Shown: in pieces, positions 29,135 to 40,037 of the stretch
Layout: each line of letters begins with the position of its first letter
Numbering within the stretch: the first letter of the stretch is position 1
Assembly: GCA_009731375.1 (NCBI GenBank)
Contig: BJOX01000100.1
Location: 304,498 to 368,497, forward strand
Direction of reading: 5' to 3'
Origin: Paulinella micropora
Lineage: Eukaryota; Cercozoa; Imbricatea; Euglyphida
DNA length: 64,000 bases
Translations under genes and position numbers: made by a program
Notes under the pieces: generated by a model
Told to the model about the DNA's origin: nothing
The model's input: the letters and a program-made list of their open reading frames with translations, nothing else
Databases searched by the model: none

Positions 29135-30767
29135 TTATGGATCAAGTGTTACCATAAATTTACTAACGAGATATTCGAATTGGTCCTTAGGAACATGTTT
29201 GGTTAACACTTCTGCTATTTGTTTCTTAGTTCCTACCTTTACAAATTTAATCTCATTGTCTCTCTGTGCATGATGAATGAAATGCAGTTCTAAGGGTAAG
29301 TGTTTAGTACGTGGTCCTGACATTCCCCTCTCTGCTGCCAAGATAGTCTGTGCGTTATCTTCGTAAAGCTCTATCGGCCCCTTTCTGTGCTATGCCTAAC
29401 TCTTCTGTTATGTGTCTGATAGCCAATCCTTCTCGTATGCACTCTGCTGCTGCGAAAATTTCCGCGTCATTAGAACTTAGAGCAATTCTAGTCTGTCGTT
29501 TCGATAACCAAGCTACCGGGTCTCCACCCCAAAGCACTATATAACCTGTACCTGACTTTCCGGTTTTCTTACAGACCTTATGTGCTGCATCTGGCCATAA
29601 AGTAATCTTGGGGTACGTCCTTCCTTCTTGTGACGATTTAGGCCCGTGAAATGCAATACCGCGATACGAACTTTTCAGATATCTGAAAATCCTACCTAGT
29701 AAAGCATAAGCAAGTCCTGGATTTACTGTCTGCATCACGCTAGCTGCATTCAGTGTTTGATCAGCATCTGGACGTGTCATCTTAGTTAGAAACAAAAGTT
29801 TACCTACTAAACTAGGAATTGAATGCTTTCTAAGAGAGCTTGTTTCTCCCATAGGTTCGGGCTCATGTTCTGCACTAGGAGTGCTTACTGGTCTAACATC
29901 GGCATATCCTACATTCTTTAAAATCTGTTTCTGATACTTCTTCTGATGCAATAAAATGCGTCCTCCTTCCTGAACTATCTCTATCCCTTTGAACTCTTTA
30001 GCCACTCCCAAACGCTTAAGAGGATAAAACTTTTCTAGTTTACTAGCGAAACGGTCATACGCTTGTTCGTTAGGAGCTGAGAAAATAAGATCATCTACAT
30101 GGAAAATACCAATGATAGCATCTCTTATCGGCTTATCCTTTTCAACGAACATACATAAATCTGAGTCTAGTAACCTGAATCCTAATTCCTCTAACTTAGG
30201 GGCTAAGATCTTATACCATCTCCTACCAGCTTGCGGCGCGGCATACAGAGCTCCATCTACTCTCCATATCATGCCTTTATGCTCTTCACTGTCTATCCCA
30301 TCGGATGCATACGCATAAACAGGATCATGCATTCGTGCATTTAGATAAGCGTTTTTGAAGTCTATACTGTATAGCTTATGTCCATGCCATGTTGCAAGCT
30401 TAGACAAAAAGAGTAATGAGCGATGCGCGGCACAGGGCACAAATAATTGATCTGGGTTATAGCTAACTCCTGGCTCTAGCATATCTCCCCGCAAAGCTAA
30501 CCTTGACTTAATGAACTTACGTCCCTTTTCGTCTAGTTTGACTTTATGTACCCATGTTAGTCTCACTACCTTTACTCCTTTTTCTTTCGCTTCCTTAGGG
30601 CTTACCCACGTGTAAGTGTTAAAATACTTTAGAGCTTCAATCTCTTTATCCATTCCTGCTTTCAACTCTTTCGCGATCAATCCCTCATCAACGATTGCCT
30701 TTGGTACCTTCAATGTCAGGTACAGTAACGCAGTGGTTTGATCCTCTACGATACTTTCTGCTGACAT
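29135..30767 (-). pseudogene. pol: Cop-A reverse transcriptase and RNase H
   Basis: The 470-codon frame from 30767 has copia RT blocks: TWVHKVKLDEKGRKFIKSRL, LYSIDFKNAYLNA, ALYAAPQAGRRW and active site HVDD (in FHVDDLIFSA, where YVDD is usual). RNase H follows with LWPDAAHK, KTGKSGTGYIVLWGGDPVAWLSKRQ and LSSNDAEIFAAAE. At about 29350 a one-base change shifts the frame, and the RNase H end (YEDNAQTI, then KHLPLELHFIHH and FVKVGTKKQIAEVLTK) continues at 29341-29135. Stops between 30770 and 31190 separate it from integrase. Nonfunctional. Confidence 0.85.
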
Positions 30768-31190
30768 CTCGGGATGCTCTGACGGGTCTTATCCTATCTA
30801 TTCGATAGTTTCTAATTTCGGTATCTAACATCTTTTCTACCTGACCGTCGTCAAAGACTACGAAGTGGGCTTAGGCATCTTACGGACTTTAAGTCTCTCT
30901 CCCTTCTCGCATGGTTCTAAGACTTTTCCTTCTCTCTTAACTGATCGCCAGTTGTCTCCATATTCTTCCTTTGCCCATTCTTCTCCGAAAGCTACTCCCG
31001 GCGCACTAACTCTCTCTCTCCTGTCAATGTAGCTGCTTTTACTGTTGCCTTCTTTTCTGGAGGTGGTTGTGTAACTGGTGTCCTAACCTTTGCTTCTCGT
31101 TTCCCTCTCACTATGTTAGCTGATGTGATCTTGTCACTTTGCTCCCAAGTGAGGCCCTTTGTGGGCGCGTCTCCCTCTACGTACCTCCTA

Positions 31191-31619
31191 CTAGGGTGGT
31201 CTGCTTCGGGGATTTGCCCCTCTAACGATGTGACGGGTTACCCCATCATCCTTGTTGTCAGCTAGTTCTACCTTCGACTCTGATAGGAGACCGGAATCTG
31301 GACGGTGAATGTCTTTTTCTTCCTGTAACTCCTCATGTTTGTCTAACTCCCCCTCATCTTTATGTTCGGGTTCGTCTAACGGCTGTTCTAGCTGGACGGT
31401 GTCATTACCCTCCCCCGCCGATTCCTCCTCGTCCCATTTAACTTCTCTGGGTGGGTGAGCATCCTTGCCAACTACATTGTGGTTAAAGCGTACATTACGC
31501 ACATTTGTGATGATTTTTCGACCATCCCAAACTCGGTATAGTTCCTTGAATACATCATATCCAAGTAACATCACAAGTTTTCCCCTATAGTTGCCTTTGC
31601 CTCTACAATTCATTTGGAA
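31191..31619 (-). pseudogene. Cop-A integrase C-terminus and linker
   Basis: Within the open frame 31784-31191 the copia-like part starts at VFQMNCRGKGNYRGKLVML (about 31620), then GYDVFKELYRVWD and a KIITNVRNVRF stretch typical of the end of copia integrase, followed by an acidic linker. The upstream part of that frame is the antisense of the inverted segment. Region 30780-31190 holds degraded linker. Confidence 0.7.
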
Positions 31620-31892
31620 GACTAGTGCTCCAGGTGATAAAGATGGTAATCCCATAGCTAAGAAGGTCAACGACATCACAGCAGGACCAGCCCGGGCCAT
31701 GCGATACGAGGCTAATTTACCACCCCAATTTTGGGCGGAAATGGAACACACAGCCACAACATTACACAACATTCTACCAGCCACGACAGGGCCTAGGAAG
31801 GGAACCTCACCTTTTGAGCAATGTCTGGGCTACAAGCCAGCTATCCGACAACTTAAGCCTATAGGATGTTTAGGTGTAATGTACATAGGAAA
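31620..31892 (+). pseudogene. Inverted piece of Cop-A integrase
   Basis: On plus, opposite to the rest of Cop-A, the translation reads TSAPGDKDGNPIAKKVN, then MRYEANLPPQFWAEMEHTAT, ILPATTGPRKGTSPFEQCLG and LKPIGCLGVMYIGKQ. This is the middle/C-terminal integrase core that should lie between the minus-strand pieces ending at 31893 and starting at 31619. Both junctions join in frame if the piece is flipped. A clear 270-bp inversion. Confidence 0.85.
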
Positions 31893-32385
31893 GCAGGTAG
31901 GTAGAGGTTTCCACCACTCTATAATCTCAGTTGGGACATCGAACTCGTTATCGCAAGTGATCTGTCTGACTTTCTTCCCTGTCTGCCTCTCAAACCATGT
32001 TACCGCTTGCTTCAAACAATCTACAAACTCGTTCTTGTAACGTAAATAATAATCTTTGATGTACCCCGAGTAATCGTGTGTAACGCAAAATTTATAGTAC
32101 TTACCGTGAATTGACATTACTGCCCAAGGTCCGGAAGTATCTATATGCAAAATCTCACAAGGGTAACTCGCTCTTCTAATTCTATTTAACCTTAAATCTG
32201 GGTAACACTTTAGCTTTTCCCATCATACATGCTTCACAAAATCTAACACTATCCTCGCTTCCTGTTAATTTTCTACCCATTGCCTTGCCTAATGCATAGG
32301 TCTTTGGTAGAGCTTTATGCCCACTACACTGATGTATGACATAAATGTCAACGGGCTTACCCTTCTTACCTTTCTCAGGATACAT
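31893..32385 (-). pseudogene. Cop-A integrase, zinc-binding and N-terminal core
   Basis: Frame 32385-32182 has the zinc region (IHQCSGH...RFCEACMMGKAK; an H-x4-H and C-x2-C set). Frame 32150-31893 has HIDTSGPWAVMSIHGKYY, with the first catalytic Asp, and RQITCDNEFD with the second. A frame change lies between them near 32170. Confidence 0.8.
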
Positions 32386-32477
32386 AGCGTATAAAACGCT
32401 GCCTCTAGCTTCCTCGTTCTCACTTACTCTCGCTTGCTTGCTCTCACTTTCTCTCTCTTTGGGGATTCCCGCCCCGC

Positions 32478-33050
32478 TTACCCCGTCTTATTCTTCTTCT
32501 CTTTCACTTTGGGGTTGTAACGCTCGTTTATGTCGAGGGGCTTGTCCTTCTCATTGTCCCAGCGATAGAGCATGCCAGGTGTAAGTCTCCCCCTCACGAT
32601 CACGTCACTCTCTTTAATTCTTATGAGGTGCTTTAGGATTAGTAGTTGCCCATTTTGGTGAATAATAGATCTGTGGTGGTTATGGTCCATGTTTCCAGTA
32701 GACATAATGTTGACTGGCACCCTGTTGTCTAACAACATATCTTTCTTTACCAAAACTGGCTTTCCTGATCCATCTATTCTTGTCAACCTTGCTTCCCCCA
32801 TGTTTCGCACCACACTCTCCCCGTTTCCGGTGACTAAGCTAACGGGTTCAATCTCTCGGACGTTGTGTAAGATATCCGGTGTGCATGCTATGTCCCTGGA
32901 CGATCCGCTGTCTTGCACTATCATCTTTTTCTTGCGTCCTACCGTCTCGCTATCGTCTACCATGAGATTGTGATCTTCCTCTTCTTCCTCCTCACTCTCT
33001 TCCCCTTCGGCTTTATTCTTTCTTCTCTTCTCAAATCTCTCCTCGCACAT
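32478..33050 (-). pseudogene. Cop-A protease
   Basis: 190 codons. An acidic start is followed by MIVQDSGSSRDIACTPDI, where DSGS corresponds to the copia DSGA/DSGS catalytic motif, then EPVSLVTGNGESV and a copia-like pre-integrase stretch ending near GMLYRWDN. In frame with the preceding ORF, separated by one stop. The gap to integrase (32386-32477) is out of frame. Confidence 0.7.
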
Positions 33051-33803
33051 TCAATCAAGCTCTTCTCGTGCTTCGCAATACGATTTAAAGCTTATGGGAA
33101 TTCCCGACCTCATCTCCTCGGAGGTTCTGGAGTGTTCTAGGTTCTCCGGGTCAAACTCCTCATCATCCTCCTCCATATCTGAGTGTCCGTCTATCTCCCG
33201 TCTCTTCCTATCAAACTCCCTCTTTCTCGCTGCTGCCTGTTCTGGACTGAAGCACTTGTATGCATCTCCTGAGTGTAGCTGCCACAAAAGTGCGTTCAGT
33301 GTAACCCCTCTCGCTTCTACCTCATGCCAAATCTCCATAAGGTGGGGCATCGATCGTACGATGAAAAGAGCAAATTGATTGTCGTGGTTTTTAGCTAAGT
33401 CGAGTATTCCATAGCCTATTATTCCTAACAGCTCTGTGTAAAACTCGTTCTCTTTGCAGTCCGGGTCGTAACACAAACCTTCTGTCACTACTATCTTTTC
33501 TGCTCCCTTCGTTAACGCACATAGCAACCTAGCTATTTCAGTCTTCTCAGGTCTTGGATGTCCTTCACTGTGTCTGAACTCACACTCCCACTTAGCTCTT
33601 TCCTTAGCTTTTGCACCCTGAGTGGTTCTTGCTGCTCTCTTCTCTATGACTGTCTCTCTTGTGATTTGTGGTGTGCCTGCTGCATGCTTCAGAAATACTT
33701 CGTTTACAGCCCAAAACACATCTGTCAACAGTCCATCTGCTTCTGCTACTCTCTCTCCTTCCTTCTTTGTCATCATCACAACATCCCCCGTTTCATCATC
33801 CAA
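33051..33803 (-). pseudogene. Cop-A gag-related ORF before protease
   Basis: 250 codons with helical, capsid-like composition (LLGIIGYGILDLAKNHDNQFALFIV, HLMEIWHEVEARGVTLNALLWQL). An acidic, Lys/Arg-rich tail leads into the protease frame. Position directly before protease suggests capsid, but a zinc knuckle is instead found 1.8 kb farther upstream, so the gag layout is unusual or rearranged. Confidence 0.45.
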
Positions 33804-34213
33804 AACACGTTGTTCAGCTGTTCACTTATCCTCTTAAAGTCTTCAAAGCTTATTACCTTTCCTTGTTCTGTGATTCTTTTACTGCTCTTCCTCACAGGTG
33901 TTTCATGTGTGTGTATCTCGCTTGTCTGCTCTGTCTGTGACTCTACACTGTCTCCTACTCTATCCAAAGGAGACTGACCTTGTGATAGTAGCGATGGTGG
34001 CCAAGACTTGCCTTCACTTGTCCCTCCTACACGTTCATCAGCCTCATCAAATACAATCTCTTTTCCAGCTCTAGTCCCGCCGGTCCTTGCATCTTTTCCT
34101 GGCAAAACAGCATCATTCCATGAATCTGTACTAACTCCTTTCTTACCGGGTTTTTCGACACTTTCCTTGTCTTTTCCTCCGATATTTGCGGGACTTAGTG
34201 AGTTTTTCTTCAC
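33776..34213 (-). pseudogene. Cop-A unknown ORF, frame 1
   Basis: 145 codons, charged and Ser/Gly-rich, overlapping its neighbours in other frames. The end (SFEDFKRISEQLNNVFWMM) resembles the start of the next frame (LLTDVFWAVNEVF), suggesting one coding sequence crossed by frameshifts. Confidence 0.35.
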
Positions 34214-34810
34214 TGGTTTTGCCGTATCTTTTTGCGAGATTTGCTGTGCACTCGCCCCCTTTTCCTCCTCTCTCTCAGTATGCTTATCATCTCATTCTCT
34301 GACGGATAATCACGGGAAGGGCGTGGGCGACGTGAAGGGTCTTGTGCTAGGTCAATGTCAGGGAATAGTGGGTCTTGACTGGCATGATAACCACATAAGT
34401 CTGCATACACTAGCATCTTTGCTGCCTCACCCGCCTTGCCCCAACTCCCCCCCTGTCCAAACTCAACTCCACACTGTTCTCCCTTCCAGTTCAGCACAGT
34501 ACAACGAGTGGTTAGTGGGCCTGTGGTGTGGCTCTTAGGAGTGAGTGTAGTGGGATGTGGTGTTTCGTTCTTTGATTGTCTTGAGTTCTGAGAGGGTGTG
34601 AGTGTCGGTTTCTCACTTTTCCGTTTCTCTTTCTCTTTCACTTGCGATGGCTTTGGTTGCAATGGTGAGGGTGTCACACGTTGTGTGTCTCGTGAGGTTG
34701 TGAGGGCAGGAGTGGTTGTAGAGGTGTCGGGGTGTTGAGCACTAGTGAGAGTGCGAGGTGAAGGGTTGTGGGGTCTGTCTCGGAGTTTGTTTCGAGCCAA
34801 TGGAGCACTC
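34210..34810 (-). pseudogene. Cop-A unknown ORF with Cys/His cluster
   Basis: 196 codons. A Pro/Thr/Ser-rich first half is followed by a compact segment with three Cys and one His (RCTVLNWKGEQCGVEF ... ADLCGYH), then an Arg/Lys-rich end. A C tract at 34817-34831 separates it from the zinc-knuckle ORF; its variable length may explain the frame change. Confidence 0.4.
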
Positions 34811-34850
34811 GACAGCTCCCCCCCCCCCCCACGGGCTCTTGCGGATTTTT

Positions 34851-35533
34851 CTAAGGGCTTGTTGTCAATTTGCTCCTTTGGAGGCTCACTATCCTCCTCG
34901 CCCTCTTGCTCTGCTTCACAATCAATAATGCTTTCCCACTTTCTATGTTTCCCTCCATTGTTTCTTCTGCACCCTCCATCATGCCTAGCACATACTCTTC
35001 TTCTGAGCTGTCTTCCCCTTCAGACTTGTCTTCTTCTTCCTCTTCACCCTCCTCTCCTACTTCTCCCCTCATAAGAGTGACTCCTTTGGCTCCTTTCTTT
35101 TTGAACTTGCCACTCTTGTCTCTTTGCTTTCCTTTTGTGGAGTTAGAGTGAGTTGCATTTGGACTAGTTTGTTTGGGGCCTGACTTTTGTTTGGGGCAAA
35201 AACGATTTGTGTGTCCAGTCTGGTAGCAGTTATAGCATGTCGCTGTCAGCCACCACTCCTGCTCTGAACTATCACTACCATTCTTGTTGCCCTTGCCCTT
35301 CCCGTTCTTAGCATATTTTTTGTTCTTCTCTCTCCTTTCTCCCTTCTCTCCTCCCTCTCCCTCTCCAAACAGTAGATTCGCTCCCTTACCCTCTCTCTTC
35401 CTCTCGTTCTCCTTCCTACGTTCCTTTCTCAGTCTCTTCTGCTTCGCTTCCCACAACACGTAAATTTCTCTTGCAGACTCTACCATATCATCATGTGTTT
35501 GCCTGCTCGCTGCTGCTAATCTATAATGTTGAG
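34851..35533 (-). pseudogene. gag: Cop-A gag, C-terminal part with CCHC knuckle
   Basis: The real coding sequence starts at the GAA tract edge (RLAAASRQTHDDMVES). A Lys/Arg/Glu-rich region is followed by the zinc knuckle CYNCYQTGHTNRFC (C-x2-C-x4-H-x4-C), then a basic and an acidic segment. The upstream part of the open frame is satellite. Its N-terminal partner is 4234-4881. Confidence 0.7.
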
Positions 35534-35910
35534 AAGAAGAAAGAAGAAAGAAGAAAGAAGAAAGAAGCTTAAGAAAGAAGAAAGAATAATTCGAAAGAGA
35601 AGAAAGAAGAAAGGAGGAAGGAGGAAGGAGAGGATGGAAGAAGAACTTGAGAAGCAAGGAAGAAGAAGGAGGAGGAAGAAGGAAGAAGGAGGAATGAAAG
35701 AGGAAGAAGTAAGAAGAAAGAAGAAAGAAGAAAGAAGAAAGAAGAAAGAAAAAAGAAAAAAGAAGAAAGAAGAAAGAAGAAAGAAGAAAGAAGAAACAAA
35801 AAGAGAGGAGGAAGGAGAAAGAATGAATGAAGGAGGAAGGTCAAGAAGGAGGAAAGAGAGGGAAGAAAAAGGAAGGAGCAAGGAGAGGAGGGAAGAAAAA
35901 GCAGAAAGAA
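35534..35910. repeat. (GAA)n tract, right inversion breakpoint
   Basis: About 375 bp of GAA/AAGA units with GGA variants; the reverse complement of the kind of tract at 4882-5333. Confidence 0.95.
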
Positions 35911-36582
35911 TGAAAGGCGTTGGCTGTTTTACCCAGATTTCATGGAAAGTGGCAAAGCCAAAATGACAGGCCAAAAGTTTTTTCTGTTTCAGTTAGAAAA
36001 AGTGGCAAAGCTGAATGGCAGGCCAAGCTTTTTTTGAACAGTGTCGTTGGGCCAAACGTCTTTTGAACCAGTAGACTTTGCCTGTTTGCGGGTTAGTACT
36101 CAAGATGTCCAACGAGACAGGTCAGCATACCTTTTGACTCGTTTGATCACTCCTCTCATACACGCTATTTTTGAATAACAAGTTACGTCTAACTTCACTT
36201 CTGTACTCGTTCAAAGTTTGTTTTGAGTGTAATTCTGGCCCACGCCTTTTCAACCTGTAACCGTAATGGTGTGCTGTCTGTTGCTCCCGCTTTCAGTTTT
36301 TTCTCTTTGCCCTCTTTCCGCATTCTTGTGCGTCATCTGTACTTATCTTTTCCAGGGAGGAAGCAATCTAATTTTTCTTATTCGGCTAACGGGAAAAACG
36401 ATAAAAAAAAATAATTTTCTTGGACGGTTGTTCTTGCGATTAGTTTCCCTGCATGCGCAGCTTGTTATCAATATCGATCTTAACAGTTTGAGGCTTAATG
36501 TTATCTGCAAGGTCTTGTTTATTCCTTTGCCTGTTTCTTTCAATCTTGTGTTGTCTGCTGTATTTCTGCTGCACTTAGAGAT

Positions 36583-36585
<3 letters not shown>
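35911..36585. other. Unassigned stretch
   Basis: Normal-complexity DNA with two diverged direct copies of a GTGGCAAAGC--AATG-CAGGCCAA motif (35948 and 35999). A short ATG frame at 36103 (MSNET) ends at a CAG-GTCAGC that could be a splice donor. No supported gene. Confidence 0.35.
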
Positions 36586-36661
<76 letters not shown>

Positions 36662-36665
36662 CCTC
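36586..36665. repeat. (CT)n tract
   Basis: About 35 CT units. Confidence 0.95.
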
Positions 36666-36856
36666 TGCGCATACATGTTCATGTATGCAACATGATATGT
36701 GCAGATACAGGTATAGATATAAATGTAACATGCGATGCTGTACTGTTCGGTTCTTGCGCAGAAGCAGAAGAAAACAAAAGAAGAGATCATGTTACTCGAG
36801 CTACAAAAACGACGGTACAGACATCCATCACATGCATGACAGAGATAAGGTAAACA

Positions 36857-36928
36857 GGTATGTATGTATGTATGTATGTATGTATGTAGGTAGGTAGGTA
36901 GGTAGGTAGATAGGTGGATGGGTGGATT

Positions 36929-36990
<62 letters not shown>

Positions 36991-37036
36991 GAGAGAGAGT
37001 GTGTGTGTGTGTGAGAGAGAGAGCGAGGGGGGGGGG

Positions 37037-37088
<52 letters not shown>

Positions 37089-37260
37089 TGTAGACAGACA
37101 GACAGACAGACNNNNNNNNNNTCTGAGACGCATACATACATACATACAACATACATACCAAGCGTGCGTACCAGATCGTACCTCCACTTTGCTTGTGTCT
37201 TGGTTGCTTGTATATGTGTATGTGTGTGTATATGTATATGTATATGTATATGCATATATG
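36857..37260. repeat. TATG, GATA, GACA satellites with 10-N gap
   Basis: Consecutive tetranucleotide tracts, a gap at 37112-37121 and then CATA and TATG tracts. Confidence 0.95.
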
Positions 37261-37320
37261 TAAACGTATATGCATATGTATTTGTATATGTATATGTATA
37301 TATATGCTGGTCACTGTCAG

Positions 37321-37371
37321 ACAAACTGATTTCCATCTCTTCCGGCGCCATTTATGAACAACAGGTCCATG
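37321..37371 (+). CDS. Candidate internal exon
   Basis: 51 nt bounded by an acceptor-like CACTGTCAG and a full donor GTAAGT (37372). The interval is open in one frame, reading KLISISSGAIYEQQVHG. Flanks are satellite. Statistically weak because it is so short; no homology recognised. Confidence 0.3.
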
Positions 37372-37534
37372 GTAAGTAAACAGACAACAACAAAACAAAC
37401 AAACAAAAAAAAAACAAGAGAGAGAGAGAGCCTGTCAGCGAGACGATCCTACTTCGTAGACATTGTTTCGTAAGTGCAAGAAACAATATTTATACATATA
37501 CATATACATGTGCATATACATATACACAATTTCT

Positions 37535-37800
37535 GTGTTGTAGATGAGGCTAGACCAAAAAGCAGCTGTTCTCAGCGACACTTGACTAAGGACGAGTGAA
37601 ACATTTCGGCCACCTTAAATTTTGGCAAAAAAAAATAACGCATCTTGCGGTTGCAAGACTAGCCGAAATTTTTCACTCGTCCTTATCGTCTCACTGTGTT
37701 GTAGATCTGACTAGACCCAAAAGCAGCTGTTCTCAGCGACGGCTCACTATCGTCTCACTGTCTTGTAGATGTGCCTAGACCGAAATCTCAGCGACGCCTC
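37535..37800. repeat. Three-unit direct repeat enclosing a 24-bp hairpin
   Basis: Units near 37535, 37694 and 37757 share TGTTGTAGAT, GACTAGACC and CAGCTGTTCTCAGCGAC. Between the first two, 37587-37610 and 37662-37685 form an inverted repeat of 24 nt with one mismatch (TAAGGACGAGTGAAA...). Confidence 0.8.
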
Positions 37801-37846
37801 AATGTCGTCTTACTTCTCTTCGCCGCCCTCGCGGCCTTGGTATATA

Positions 37847-38885
37847 TACACACACATACATACATACATAAGTACATATTTACATACAAGCATTACATAC
37901 GTACATACATACATACACATATACAATGATTACATACATGCATGCATACATACATACATACATATCCAGGTGATGGTCATGACTCATCGTGTGGGGGGCC
38001 AGGTAATACATACATATCCATACAAACATACATCATACATACGTACATATCCAGGGTAATATGACTAATCGTGTGGGGAGCCAGGTAAGCATACATAAAC
38101 ACATACATACATACATGTCACGTAAGTACATATACACATACAATGATTACAAGCATACATACATACATACCAGGTAACCCGGGCTACATAAGTACATATA
38201 CATATACATACAATAAGTAGAAACAAACAAACATACATACATACATACCAGGTGAGCCTGGCCTCGGCATGGCCCCAGCAGCACAGAGACATGCACATCA
38301 GTATGTATATATATATATATATACAATAAATAAATACATACATACATACATACATACCAGGTGAGCCTGGCCTCGGCCGCGCAGTATACATACATACATG
38401 AGTACATATATACATACCATGATTACATACATACATACATACCAGCTGAGCCTGGCCTCGGCCGCGCAGTATACATACATACATAAGCACATATATACAT
38501 ACAATGATTGCATGCATACACACATACATACACATTCATACTACTGCCAGGTTAGCCGGGCCTCGGCAGCACAGAGACATACAATGATTACAAGCATACA
38601 TACGCACATACATACATACATACACATAAGTACCATATATACATACAAAGATTACAAGCACACATTCATACATACATACATACCAGCTGAGCCTGGCCTC
38701 GGCCGCGCAGTATATATACCTACATAAATACATATATACATACAATGATTACAACATACATACACATACATACATAGGTGAGTCCGGCCTCGGCAGCACA
38801 GAGCACAGTGACTCAGCCGGTCTTTGAGGTCAATATACATACATTGCATACATGCATTACACACATGCATACATACATACATACA
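37847..38885. repeat. CATA-rich minisatellite with CCAGGTGAGCCTGG core
   Basis: About nine units of 60-120 bp. Each has a CATA stretch followed by CCAGGTGAGCCTGGCCTCGG and often CCGCGCAG or GCAGCACAG. Core copies lie near 37967, 38052, 38171, 38249, 38358, 38441, 38547, 38684 and 38774. Confidence 0.85.
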
Positions 38886-39540
38886 TCCCTCGCTCAGATA
38901 CATTGTTGGATCGTTTGATCTTTTCGTCAGCGAAAATCTATGTATATTATTATGGTCCCTCCCTCGCTCGCTAGATAAAACTGATGGATAGTTTCGTACT
39001 AGCTACGCTAAATAAAAATTGACAGATAGTTTGATAGCTACCTTTTCGTCAGCGTAGAGCACAGACTCAGTCAGTCTTCGAGGTATGTATATGTGTATGT
39101 ATGTTATTATGCTCTCTCCCTCGCTCGCTAAATAAAATTGACAGATAGTTTGATAGCTACCACTCAGTCGGCCTTCGGATATTTATGTATGTATGTATAT
39201 TATGGTCTCTCCCTCGCTCGCTATATAAAACTGATAGATAGTTTGATAGCTATGCTAGATAAAATTGATAGATAGTTTGATAGCTACCCTTTCGTCAGCG
39301 TAGAGCACAGACACTCAGTCAGTCTTCGAGGTGTGTATGTATAAGTGTATGTGTGTATGTATATATATTACTATGGTCTCTCCCTCGCTCGCTGGATAAA
39401 ACTGATAGATAGGTTGATAGCTACCCTTTCGTCAGCGTAGAGCACAGACACTCAGTCTTCGAGGTATGTATGATCTATGTATGTACGTATGTGCGATATT
39501 ATGTCTGTATGTCTGTCTCTCCCTCGCTCGCTACATTATT
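38886..39540. repeat. Tandem repeat with CCCTCGCTCGCT core
   Basis: Six diverged units share CTCCCTCGCTCGCT, AAACTGATAGATAGTTTGATAG, CTTTCGTCAGCGTAGAGCAC and AGTCTTCGAGGTATG. Starts near 38886, 38961, 39116, 39210, 39380 and 39516. Confidence 0.85.
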
Positions 39541-39745
39541 GGTAGAGAGGGCGCTTGACACCTTATTTTGATATATAGTCAGAAAGATAGATAGATAGAT
39601 AGATATCGATAGATAGATAGGTAACGGCCAACGTATACCTTATTTTGATGTTGATGGAACGACAGTCTGATGGTTTGCTCACTGGATTATGATTTGAATC
39701 GTTCGTTGTTAATTTCTCTCTTTCTCTCTTTCTCTCTCTCACACA

Positions 39746-39781
<36 letters not shown>

Positions 39782-39801
39782 CTCTCTCTCTCTTGAAACA
39801 G

Positions 39802-39892
39802 GTGGCGAACAAGGCCAAGGGAGGAAAAGGTCCCAAGGCCGAGGGAGGAAAAGCCAAAGGCGACATGAAGAAAGCCAAAGGTTACAAGGAGG
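39802..39892 (+). CDS. Candidate internal exon, Lys/Gly/Ala-rich
   Basis: 91 nt preceded by an ideal acceptor (long CT run, then TTGAAACAG) and followed by donor GTATGT (39893). One frame is open and codes VANKAKGGKGPKAEGG and then KAKGDMKKAKGYKEG. The frame stays open upstream only through the CT tract. The strongly basic composition resembles tails of nucleic-acid-binding or ribosomal proteins. The best host-exon candidate in the window; no gene identity. Confidence 0.45.
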
Positions 39893-40037
39893 GTATGTGA
39901 GGGGGCGGAGGATAATTTTCAAAGGGGTTGGCCAGCGGAGGTTTTACTTGAAGGTGTTGAGTACAAAGAGCATGATGGCAAGCGCTTCCTCAATGTAGAT
40001 AGATAGATAGATAAATGTAGTTAAGGTTCACTGTCGT

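Larger units (their letters stand above)
28249..35533 (-). mobile_element. Cop-A, Ty1/copia element, main body
   Basis: A minus-strand copia order: gag zinc knuckle, protease, integrase, RT, RNase H, PPT, 3' LTR. The missing 5' LTR, PBS and gag start are at 3685-4881 on plus. Several frameshifts and stops make it inactive. Target duplication GTTGAT (3679-3684 and 27408-27413). Confidence 0.85.

Noticed and set aside
37967-38830. CRISPR-like array of spaced repeats
   Set aside because: Units are diverged, spacers are CATA satellite, the setting is eukaryotic and no cas genes are present.
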